DNA of 9,434 nucleotides. Origin: an uncultured Streptococcus sp. Lineage in GTDB: Bacteria > Bacillota > Bacilli > Lactobacillales > Streptococcaceae. Below are positions 1 to 5,868 of this stretch, in pieces. The notes beneath the pieces were generated by a model that searched no databases, had not been told where the DNA came from, and saw nothing but the letters and a program-made list of their open reading frames with translations. A program made the position numbers and the translations under genes. The stretch is from NCBI GenBank assembly GCA_934216185.1, contig CAKQBM010000073.1, forward strand, positions 1 to 9,434, read 5' to 3'. Positions within the stretch are counted from its first letter, which is position 1; each line of letters opens with the position of its first letter.

Positions 1-41
1 CTTACTCCCATTCCCATATTTAATAGAAAAAGAGGAACTCA

Positions 42-1208
42 ATGTTACATTATACAAAAGAAGACTTGATCGAATTGGGTGCAGAAATCACTACACGTGA
101 AATCTACCAACAACCTGATGTATGGAAAGAAGCTTTTGAATCTTATCAAGCACAAGGTGAAAAAATTTCAGCCTTCCTACAAGGAATTGCTGATAAACAT
201 GACTATATCAAGGTTATCTTGACAGGTGCTGGGACTTCTGCTTATGTGGGAGATACCTTGGTACCTTACTTTAAGGAAGTCTATGATGAACGCAAATGGA
301 ATTTCAATGCCATTGCGACCACAGATATCGTTGCCAATCCAGAAACTTATTTGAAAAAAGATGTGGCGACTGTCCTGGTTTCCTTTGCTCGTAGTGGGAA
401 TTCACCTGAAAGTGTGGCAACTGTTGATTTGGCCAAAGCCTTGGTGGATGAGCTTTATCAAGTGACGATTACTTGTGCAGCGGATGGTAAATTGGCTCTT
501 CAAGCCCACGGCGATGACCGTAATCTCTTGCTCTTGCAACCAGCTGCCTCTAATGATGCTGGCTTTGCCATGACCTCTAGCTTTACGTCTATGATGTTGA
601 CAGCTCTCCTGGTCTTTGATCCTACAGAATTTGCTGTTAAAGCTGAACGTTTTGAAGTTGTATCTAGTCTTGCCCGTAAAATTCTAGACAAGGCAGAAGA
701 TGTCAAAGAACTTGTTGACCTCGACTTTAACCGTGTCATCTACCTAGGCGCTGGTCCTTTCTTTGGACTTGCTCATGAAGCTCAGCTCAAGATTTTGGAA
801 TTGACAGCTGGCCAAGTGGCGACCATGTATGAAAGTCCAGTTGGCTTCCGTCACGGTCCAAAATCTCTTATCAACGAAAATACAGTTGTTTTGGTCTTTG
901 GTACAAGGACAGACTACACTCGCAAGTACGACTTGGACTTAGTTCGTGAAGTTGCTGGTGATCAGATTGCTCGCCGTGTTGTGCTTTTGAGTGATCAAGC
1001 CTTTGGTCTTGAAAATGTCAAAGAAGTTGCCCTTGGTTGTGGCGGTGTCTTGAATGATATTTACCGTGTTTTCCCTTACATCGTTTATGCCCAACTCTTT
1101 GCCCTATTGACTTCACTCAAGGTAGAAAATAAACCAGATACACCGTCTCCTACTGGTACGGTAAACCGTGTGGTACAAGGTGTTGTCATCCACGAATATC
1201 AAAAGTAA
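42..1208 (+). CDS. agaS: AgaS-type SIS-domain sugar-phosphate isomerase/deaminase
   Basis: A 388-residue cytosolic enzyme with two SIS (sugar isomerase) domains, at roughly residues 50-200 and 229-360. The first carries the phosphosugar-binding loops GAGTS (62-66) and SFARSGNSPES (114-124). The second carries GAGPFFGLAHEAQLK (236-250) and ESPVGFRHGPKS (264-275), the glutamate/histidine motif shared with the isomerase half of GlmS. Known AgaS proteins act on galactosamine 6-phosphate, isomerising and deaminating it towards tagatose 6-phosphate and ammonia. The ATG has an AAGAGGAA ribosome site about 6 nt upstream, and the length fits the family. In pneumococcus I recall this gene following a beta-galactosidase (bgaC) and a mannose-family PTS that import host-glycan sugars; those genes would lie upstream of this window. 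Its stop codon touches the first base of a BOX element. Family assignment is firm; the exact substrate is inferred. Confidence 0.93.
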   Translation: MLHYTKEDLIELGAEITTREIYQQPDVWKEAFESYQAQGEKISAFLQGIADKHDYIKVILTGAGTSAYVGDTLVPYFKEVYDERKWNFNAIATTDIVANPETYLKKDVATVLVSFARSGNSPESVATVDLAKALVDELYQVTITCAADGKLALQAHGDDRNLLLLQPAASNDAGFAMTSSFTSMMLTALLVFDPTEFAVKAERFEVVSSLARKILDKAEDVKELVDLDFNRVIYLGAGPFFGLAHEAQLKILELTAGQVATMYESPVGFRHGPKSLINENTVVLVFGTRTDYTRKYDLDLVREVAGDQIARRVVLLSDQAFGLENVKEVALGCGGVLNDIYRVFPYIVYAQLFALLTSLKVENKPDTPSPTGTVNRVVQGVVIHEYQK

Positions 1209-1404
1209 TACTCTTCGAAAATCTATTTAAACCATACTAGTATCGCCTTGCCGTAGGTATATGATACTGACTCTGTCAGTTCTATCCACAACCTCAAAAC
1301 AGTGTTTTGAGCTGACTCTGTCAGTTCTATCCACAACCTCAAAGCAGTGCTTTGAGCAGCCTGTGGCTAGCTTCCTAGTTTGCTCTTTGATTTTCATTGA
1401 GTAT
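1208..1404 (+). repeat. BOX element, A1-B2-C1, between agaS and galM
   Basis: A 197-nt BOX repeat. BoxA (about 1208-1269) begins ATACTCTTCGAAAATC and contains CGCCTTGCCGTAG, the target of the classical BOX-PCR primer. Two 45-nt boxB copies follow (about 1270-1314 and 1315-1359). BoxC (about 1360-1404) ends GATTTTCATTGAGTAT, an imperfect inverted copy of the left end. Each boxB can fold into two hairpins: CTGAC/GTCAG, and CTCAAAAC/GTTTTGAG (CTCAAAGC/GCTTTGAG in the second copy). With the hairpin that follows, the element fills almost all of the 312-nt gap between agaS and galM. BOX elements are non-autonomous repeats abundant in S. pneumoniae and can alter expression of adjacent genes. The first base of the element is also the last base of the agaS stop codon. 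Confidence 0.95.
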
Positions 1405-1452
1405 AAGACAGTATTTATGAATTCTTGAAAGAGGATTTGTAAATTATCAGAT

Positions 1453-1486
1453 AAACCATAGATTGTCAGTAGGCTTTCTATGGTTT
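1453..1486 (+). terminator. terminator-like hairpin upstream of galM
   Basis: AAACCATAGA at 1453-1462 pairs perfectly with TCTATGGTTT at 1477-1486, giving a 10-bp stem and a 14-nt loop. The following sequence GTTTGCTTAA is only moderately T-rich, so termination may be weak or partial. It could instead be a structured galM leader. I see no convincing galM promoter between the BOX element and the start codon, so galM is probably fed at least partly by read-through from agaS. Confidence 0.4.
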
Positions 1487-1520
1487 GTTTGCTTAATAGA
1501 AATAGTAAAAGGAGAACAGG

Positions 1521-2558
1521 ATGAAAGCATACACAGAGCGTGTATTTGGAAATCTTGAGGGCAAGGATGTCTTAGCCTATTGTTTTGAGACGGACGGTGG
1601 TTACCAACTTGAGGTCATGACTTATGGGGCTACCATCTTGCGTTATGTCACGCCTGACAAGGCTGGAAATTTTGCCAACGTTATCTTGGGTTTTGATGAC
1701 TTTGATAGCTATGTAGGCAATAGTCCTAAGCATGGAGCGAGCGTAGGTCCTGTAGCAGGCCGTATTGCAGGTGCGACCTTTGAGCTCAATGGCAAGACCT
1801 ATGATCTTGATGTTAATAATGCTAGCAACTGTAACCACAGTGGTTCAACAGGTTGGGATTCTAGCTTGTTTGAACTAGTTGAAGTGAGCGACCATGGCTT
1901 GACTCTCTACACAGAGCGTACAGATGGGACAGGAGGGTTTCCTGGGAATCTCAAGATTTGGATCAGTTACCACTTGGAAGAAACTGGAGCCTATGAAATC
2001 AGCTACAAGGTAACAACTGATCAAGATACCTTGGTCAATCCAACCAAGCACAGCTATTTCAACTTGTCTGGGGATTTCACGCAGACAGTTGACCGCCATG
2101 TCTTCCAATTAAACACAGAGGGTATTTACCCAATCGCTCCCGATGGTGTTCCTGCCAAAAATCCAGATGTCAATCGTGATGTGGTTAAACACATCTACAA
2201 TGGTGCCTTGTTGAAAGATATCTTTGTAGAGGAAGATGAGCAAATCCAGCTGGTATCTGGTTTGGATCATCCATTTGCTCTTCCTGAAGGCCATGACAAT
2301 GCTGGTTTCCTTTATGACCAGAATTCAGGTCGCTTCCTGCTTTTCAAGACAGAGGCTCCTTGCTTTGTAGTCTACACAGCAAACTTTGTGGATGAGAGTG
2401 TCATCGTAGGAGGTCAGCCAATGGTACAGCACAATGGAATTGCCCTTGAAGCGCAAGCTTTACCAGATGCCATCCACAGTGACCTCAAAGACCAAGTCAT
2501 TCTTAAAGCAGGTCAAACTTTTACGAGTAAGACACGTTATGAGCTTGTTGTGAAGTAA
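1521..2558 (+). CDS. galM: aldose 1-epimerase (galactose mutarotase)
   Basis: A 345-residue cytosolic mutarotase that interconverts the beta and alpha anomers of galactose and glucose, feeding galactokinase and the Leloir pathway. By comparison with the well-studied Lactococcus lactis enzyme, the active-site residues are all visible: Arg81 (GPVAGRIAGA), His106 (NCNHSG), His177 as general acid (PTKHSYFNLSG), Asp249 (GLDHPF) and Glu310 as general base (GIALEAQALPD). The motif around His106 reads HSG where HGG is common, a mild variation. A good ribosome site AAAGGAGA lies 6 nt before the ATG. It follows agaS in the same direction, consistent with a locus that handles galactose and amino-sugars released from host glycans. 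Function is confident; co-transcription with agaS is uncertain because a BOX element and a hairpin intervene. Confidence 0.95.
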   Translation: MKAYTERVFGNLEGKDVLAYCFETDGGYQLEVMTYGATILRYVTPDKAGNFANVILGFDDFDSYVGNSPKHGASVGPVAGRIAGATFELNGKTYDLDVNNASNCNHSGSTGWDSSLFELVEVSDHGLTLYTERTDGTGGFPGNLKIWISYHLEETGAYEISYKVTTDQDTLVNPTKHSYFNLSGDFTQTVDRHVFQLNTEGIYPIAPDGVPAKNPDVNRDVVKHIYNGALLKDIFVEEDEQIQLVSGLDHPFALPEGHDNAGFLYDQNSGRFLLFKTEAPCFVVYTANFVDESVIVGGQPMVQHNGIALEAQALPDAIHSDLKDQVILKAGQTFTSKTRYELVVK

Positions 2559-2566
2559 AGAATGGC

Positions 2567-2624
2567 GTTTCTACTTTTTACGGTTACTATCATTTGCCTT
2601 ATAACATTAGTAGAAACAGGCAAA
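2567..2624 (+). other. interlocking inverted repeats between galM and the CAP gene
   Basis: GTTTCTACT (2567-2575) is complementary to AGTAGAAAC (2609-2617). Inside that loop, TTTGCCT (2593-2599) is complementary to AGGCAAA (2618-2624), which begins on the very next base. The two pairings interlock in pseudoknot order rather than nesting. There is no T-run after either stem, so this is not a typical intrinsic terminator, although it sits just after the galM stop codon. The right arm ends 13 nt before the extended -10 of the next gene and so covers where its -35 element would be. Confidence 0.4.
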
Positions 2625-2637
2625 GAATAGGAAAATA

Positions 2638-2646
2638 TGATATAAT
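2638..2646 (+). promoter_or_regulatory. extended -10 promoter of the CAP/choline-binding gene
   Basis: TG-A-TATAAT is a perfect extended -10 (TGnTATAAT), with predicted +1 near 2653. No clear -35 hexamer lies 16-18 nt upstream, which extended -10 promoters tolerate. The leader would be about 50 nt and ends with the ribosome site TAAGGAGT before the ATG at 2702. This implies the gene is transcribed independently of galM. Confidence 0.75.
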
Positions 2647-2701
2647 TGGGTGTCGAGAAGTATTTATCAAGATACGATTCAAAAGATATAAGGAGTAAAC
2701 A

Positions 2702-3889
2702 ATGAAGAAAATTGTATTTGCTAGTGCCTTGGTTTTGACCTTGGCAGGAGCAGTTTTGACAAATGATGTTTTTGCCAATGACAGATTGGTGACAACACAA
2801 TCTGCTGATGGTAATGTATTGACCTCAGAGGTGCTAAAACCTTCTAGTGGCAATGTTTTGGTTGGGATCAAAGGAGAATTTGTGGCTCCTCATCAACAAT
2901 CTATTTTGGATGCCATTAATGCTATTCGTAAAGAAGCAGCGGACGAAGGTTTGGTAGATAAGTATGTCCCTATCAAATGGTCAACTGACCTAGAAAAGGC
3001 AGCTTTTGCCAGAGCTACAGAAGCATCTATAACCATGGATCATACCCGTCTTTCTAGCAAAGATCTTTGGAGTGCCTTTCCAACTTCTAATAGTATAATG
3101 GGAGAAAATTTGGCATGGAATCATGACGGTTTTCTAAAAGCTATTGAACAATGGCGTTCTGAAAAAGCAGATTATGTGAAGAAAAAAAATAGTGGTTCAG
3201 ACAACGGGAAATCTAGTCACTATGAGTCGCTAATTAACCCTAAATTTACACACATGGGGATGGCAGCTTTTAAAAATCCTAATAATCAATACAAAGCTAT
3301 TACAATTGCTCAAACTCTAGGTGATGATGCTTCTTCAGAGGAATTGGCTGGTGGATATGGTTCTGCTGTTCAGTATACAGAAGTGACTGCCTCAAATCTT
3401 TCAACAGTTAAAACTAAAGCTACGGTTGTAGAAAAACCACTGAAAGATTTTAGAGCGTCTACGTCTGATCAGTCTGGTTGGGTGGAATCTAATGGCAAAT
3501 GGTATTTTTATGAGTCTGGTGATGTGAAGACAGGCTGGGTGAAAACAGATGGGAAATGGTACTATTTGAATGACTTAGGTATCATGCAGACTGGATTTGT
3601 AAAAGTTTCTGGTAGCTGGTATTACTTGAGCAATTCAGGTGCTATGTTTACAGGCTGGGGGACAGATGGTAGCAGATGGTTCTACTTTGACGGCTCAGGA
3701 GCTATGAAGACAGGCTGGTACAAGGAAAATGGCACTTGGTATTACCTTGACGAAGCAGGTATTATGAAGACAGGTTGGTTTAAAGTTGGACCACACTGGT
3801 ACTATGCCTACGATTCTGGAGCTTTGGCTGTGAGCACAACAACACCAGATGGTTACCGTATAAATGGTAATGGTGAATGGGTAAACTAG
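2702..3889 (+). CDS. secreted CAP-domain choline-binding surface protein (CbpI-like position)
   Basis: A 395-residue surface protein in three parts. Residues 1-25 form a Sec signal peptide (MKKIVFASALVLTLAGAVL..., likely cut after VFA). Residues about 60-205 are a CAP/SCP domain with the expected conserved residues: His114 (MDHTR), Glu135 (GENLAW), Glu154 near the EQW helix (149-154) and His173 (SHYESLINP). Residues about 259-378 hold six choline-binding repeats of about 20 residues, each starting GW or GF and containing WYY-like aromatics, followed by the tail PDGYRINGNGEWVN. The repeats should anchor the protein non-covalently to phosphocholine on teichoic acids; there is no LPXTG motif. 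CAP proteins elsewhere act as proteases, lipid binders or adhesion factors, so the molecular role here is unknown. I recall a choline-binding protein (CbpI) at this locus in pneumococcus but as a shorter product, so identity with CbpI is not claimed. The gene has its own promoter and terminator. Confidence 0.9.
   Translation: MKKIVFASALVLTLAGAVLTNDVFANDRLVTTQSADGNVLTSEVLKPSSGNVLVGIKGEFVAPHQQSILDAINAIRKEAADEGLVDKYVPIKWSTDLEKAAFARATEASITMDHTRLSSKDLWSAFPTSNSIMGENLAWNHDGFLKAIEQWRSEKADYVKKKNSGSDNGKSSHYESLINPKFTHMGMAAFKNPNNQYKAITIAQTLGDDASSEELAGGYGSAVQYTEVTASNLSTVKTKATVVEKPLKDFRASTSDQSGWVESNGKWYFYESGDVKTGWVKTDGKWYYLNDLGIMQTGFVKVSGSWYYLSNSGAMFTGWGTDGSRWFYFDGSGAMKTGWYKENGTWYYLDEAGIMKTGWFKVGPHWYYAYDSGALAVSTTTPDGYRINGNGEWVN
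3476..3835 (+). repeat. six tandem choline-binding repeat units (coding)
   Basis: About 60-nt units encode residues 259-378 of the CAP protein. The first residue pair of each unit is GW259, GW278, GF298, GW318, GW338 and GW358. At DNA level, variants of the phrase ACAGGCTGG recur at the unit junctions (near 3530, 3650, 3710 and 3770), so the array could change copy number by recombination. The third unit has GF in place of GW. Confidence 0.85.
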
Positions 3890-3947
3890 GCTGAAAATGT
3901 CAGGCCATAGGTAAAGTATTCATCTTACTTAGCAAAAAGAATGAACG

Positions 3948-3988
3948 ATAAGAAAGAGGTTGATGGAGAACATCGGCCTCTTTCTTGT
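3948..3988 (+). terminator. long hairpin terminator after the CAP gene
   Basis: AAGAAAGAGG (3950-3959) pairs with CCTCTTTCTT (3977-3986). Two T.G wobbles and an inner GATG/CATC continue the stem to a 5-nt loop GAGAA, giving a 16-bp stem. The downstream T-run is poor (GTTAGAAT) but the 3' arm itself is T-rich. It separates the CAP gene from the glyoxalase promoter. Confidence 0.7.
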
Positions 3989-4015
3989 TAGAATAGAGAC
4001 TTCAAGTTGTCTGCC

Positions 4016-4043
4016 TTGACTTTCTTGATGGAAGTTATATAAT
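4016..4043 (+). promoter_or_regulatory. sigma-A promoter of the glyoxalase-family gene
   Basis: The -35 is TTGACT (4016-4021), the spacer is 16 nt and the -10 is TATAAT (4038-4043), with predicted +1 near 4050. This is close to consensus and would be strong if unrepressed. The predicted start lies inside the palindrome that follows. Confidence 0.85.
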
Positions 4044-4045
4044 AG

Positions 4046-4066
4046 TTGTAATTATTATAATTACAA
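4046..4066 (+). promoter_or_regulatory. 21-bp palindromic operator over the transcription start
   Basis: TTGTAATTA (4046-4054), a 3-nt spacer TTA, then TAATTACAA (4058-4066) form a perfect inverted repeat with 9-bp arms. It begins 2 nt after the -10 hexamer and covers the predicted +1, a classical position for repression by a dimeric regulator. Its first 15 bases differ at one position from the Per-box consensus TTATAATNATTATAA of the Fur/PerR family. A MarR- or TetR-type regulator is equally possible. No regulator gene lies in this window. Confidence 0.65.
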
Positions 4067-4083
4067 TAAAAGGAGGGTCGTTT

Positions 4084-4941
4084 ATGATCTATGAATACAA
4101 GAGCCACATTTATTTAGCAGAGGTAGTTTTAAATGTGAAGGATTTGGCCAGTCAAACAGCCTTTTATCAGCAGATTATTGGTTTAGAAATCTTATCTCAA
4201 ACTGAGACAGAGGCTGTTCTGGGCCTTGGAGGAAAAGCCTTGGTACACTTGATTCAAGCACAAGAGAGCGGTGAAGTAAGGGAACATTATGGTCTTTACC
4301 ATTTGGCCATTCTTTTGCCGACGCGAAAGGCTTTGGCGAATGTCTTGAAGCACCTGACAGATTTACAGATTCCTCTTGTCGGCGGTGCGGATCATGGTTA
4401 CAGTGAGGCAATTTATCTGGAAGATTTAGAAGGGAACGGGATTGAAATTTACCGTGATAAGCCTGTAGAGGACTGGGACATTCGTGAGGATGGGCGCATT
4501 ATCGGAGTGACGGAGTCCCTTGCGGCGCAGGACATTTATGAGTTGGGGGAAAGAGTAGAGCCCTTTATAATGGCAGAAGGTACGAGAATGGGGCATATTC
4601 ATCTTTCTGTCAAGGATAGTCGAAAGTCCAGCCAGTTTTATCAAAAGGTGTTAGGATTAGAGGATAAATTCAGTGTGCCTAGTGCTAGTTGGATTGCAGC
4701 TGGGGATTACCATCATCATTTGGCAGTCAATGAATGGGGAGGAAAAGGGCTGGCTCCGCGTAAGCACGGCTTGTCAGGTTTGGCCTACTATGTCATTGAA
4801 GTTTCTAGTAAAGAAGAACTGTTAACGATTGTGCAACGAGCACAAGAAGTTGATGCACCAATCAAGTGGATCACATCTAGCCAGTTGGAAATCACAGACC
4901 CAGATGGAATCGTGACGCGTATTCGTTTAGACAGGATATGA
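4084..4941 (+). CDS. two-domain glyoxalase/extradiol dioxygenase-like (VOC) protein
   Basis: A 285-residue cytosolic protein with two vicinal-oxygen-chelate units, at residues about 8-125 and 167-283, in the layout of CatE-type proteins of Firmicutes. Visible motifs are VVLNVKDLASQTAFYQQIIGL (14-34), YHLAILLP (72-79) and LEGNGIEIYRD (115-125) in unit 1. Unit 2 has GHIHLSVKDSRKSSQFYQ (170-187), DYHHHLAVNEW (208-218) and DPDGIVTRI (272-280). Candidate metal ligands are His73 and Glu121, and His171/His173 with His210-212. Two usual ligand positions look altered: Glu13 sits where unit 1 normally has His, and the Glu expected after DPDG in unit 2 is missing. The reaction is unknown; relatives cleave catechols or handle reactive carbonyls. 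The start has a strong AAAGGAGGG site 6 nt upstream. The gene has its own promoter with a probable operator, suggesting induction by a stress or substrate. No clear terminator follows. Confidence 0.85.
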   Translation: MIYEYKSHIYLAEVVLNVKDLASQTAFYQQIIGLEILSQTETEAVLGLGGKALVHLIQAQESGEVREHYGLYHLAILLPTRKALANVLKHLTDLQIPLVGGADHGYSEAIYLEDLEGNGIEIYRDKPVEDWDIREDGRIIGVTESLAAQDIYELGERVEPFIMAEGTRMGHIHLSVKDSRKSSQFYQKVLGLEDKFSVPSASWIAAGDYHHHLAVNEWGGKGLAPRKHGLSGLAYYVIEVSSKEELLTIVQRAQEVDAPIKWITSSQLEITDPDGIVTRIRLDRI

Positions 4942-5017
4942 TGACAATCAGAACATCAATTGTAGAAAGTGGTTTTTATTCTAGTATTCGCTTCTCCTCA
5001 GTTCATCAGCCCCCTTC

Positions 5018-5045
5018 TTGACACTCTGTCAGCTTTTGATACAAT
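5018..5045 (+). promoter_or_regulatory. sigma-A promoter of the Pnp/Udp-family gene
   Basis: The -35 is TTGACA (5018-5023, perfect), the spacer is 16 nt and the -10 is TACAAT (5040-5045), with +1 near 5052. A small palindrome TGACA-CTC-TGTCA (5019-5031) overlaps the -35. The promoter lies inside the longer reading frame that opens at 4969, which helps show that translation starts at 5071. Confidence 0.85.
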
Positions 5046-5070
5046 AGTACAAAATCAGAGGAGGTGGGTT

Positions 5071-5835
5071 ATGATTCAGAAGCATGCGATTCCTATTTTA
5101 GAGTTCGATGATAATCCTCAGGCGGTCATCATGCCTGATCACGAGGGGCTGGACTTGCATTTGCCCAAGAAGTGTGTCTATGCATTTTTAGGTGAGGAGA
5201 TTGATAGCTATGCGAGGGAAGTAGGGGCGGATTGTGTCGGCGAATTTGTTTCTGCCACCAAGACTTATCCAGTCTATGTTGTGAACTACAAGGGCGAGGA
5301 GATTTGTCTGGCTCAGGCTCCTGTCGGTTCCGCCCCAGCGGCCCAGTTTATGGATTGGTTGATTGGCTATGGTGTGGAGCAAATTATTTCTACAGGAACC
5401 TGTGGTGTGCTAGCTGATATAGAGGAGAATGCCTTTCTAGTCCCAGTTCGGGCTCTACGAGATGAAGGAGCTAGTTATCACTATGTGGCACCTTCTCGTT
5501 ACATGGAAATTCAGGCAGAGGCTATTACTGCCATTGAGCGAGTTTTGGATGATAGAGGGATTCCTTATGAAGAAGTCATGACCTGGACGACAGATGGTTT
5601 TTACCGAGAAACGGCTGAAAAGGTGGCTTATCGCAGGGAAGAAGGCTGTGCTGTTGTGGAGATGGAGTGTGCTGCACTTGCGGCAGTAGCCCAACTTCGT
5701 GGGATTCTCTGGGGAGAGTTGTTGTTTACAGCTGATTCCTTAGCAGCCTTGGACCAGTACGATAGTCGTGACTGGGGTTCAGAAGCTTTCGAAAAGGCCT
5801 TGGAACTCTGCCTTGAGATAGCCTCTCAGATCTAG
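5071..5835 (+). CDS. nucleoside phosphorylase-fold (Pnp/Udp family) protein
   Basis: A 254-residue cytosolic protein of the NP-I fold (purine nucleoside phosphorylase, uridine phosphorylase, nucleosidases). Family motifs are APVGSAPAAQF (83-93, the glycine-rich strand), STGTCG (107-112), RDEGASYHY (130-138), VEMECAAL (196-203, the ribose-binding glutamate motif) and FTADSL (219-224, with the likely catalytic Asp222). Two phosphate-contacting arginines of E. coli PNP are not seen: its GDPxR segment is replaced by PDHEG (22-26), and RVGSCG is replaced by STGTCG. It may therefore be a nucleosidase or act on an unusual substrate. The ATG at 5071 is chosen because AGGAGGTG, a near-perfect Shine-Dalgarno, lies just upstream, while the in-frame GTG at 4969 precedes the promoter. 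It appears to be a single-gene unit between the glyoxalase gene and trkH; I see no clear terminator after it. Confidence 0.85.
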   Translation: MIQKHAIPILEFDDNPQAVIMPDHEGLDLHLPKKCVYAFLGEEIDSYAREVGADCVGEFVSATKTYPVYVVNYKGEEICLAQAPVGSAPAAQFMDWLIGYGVEQIISTGTCGVLADIEENAFLVPVRALRDEGASYHYVAPSRYMEIQAEAITAIERVLDDRGIPYEEVMTWTTDGFYRETAEKVAYRREEGCAVVEMECAALAAVAQLRGILWGELLFTADSLAALDQYDSRDWGSEAFEKALELCLEIASQI

Positions 5836-5853
5836 GTCCTCTCCTTCTTTTTA

Positions 5854-5862
5854 TGGTACAAT
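5854..5862 (+). promoter_or_regulatory. extended -10 promoter placed to give leaderless trkH mRNA
   Basis: TG-G-TACAAT (TGnTACAAT) ends at 5862. Counting the last T as -7 puts +1 at 5869, which is the A of the trkH ATG. No -35 is recognisable. No Shine-Dalgarno sequence precedes the ATG; the bases between are GGATGT. The same TATGGTA(C/G)AAT core is used before the glycosyltransferase gene and at the right end of the window. Confidence 0.65.
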
Positions 5863-5868
5863 GGATGT

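Noticed and set aside
1270..1359. Tandem 45-nt repeats considered as a CRISPR-like array
   Set aside because: The units abut without unique spacers and match boxB of BOX elements, with boxA and boxC at the sides.
1425..1464. Possible galM promoter (TTGAAA or TTGTAA with TAGATT-like -10)
   Set aside because: Each hexamer matches consensus at only about four positions or has poor spacing, and the region overlaps the hairpin arms.
4969..5070. Upstream GTG extension of the Pnp/Udp-family gene (34 extra residues)
   Set aside because: The extension runs through a clear TTGACA/TACAAT promoter, its encoded residues do not look like the family N-terminus, and a near-perfect SD precedes the ATG at 5071.
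5836..5853. Possible terminator between the Pnp/Udp-family gene and trkH
   Set aside because: The stretch is pyrimidine-rich and ends in a T-run, but I find no stem of useful length before it.
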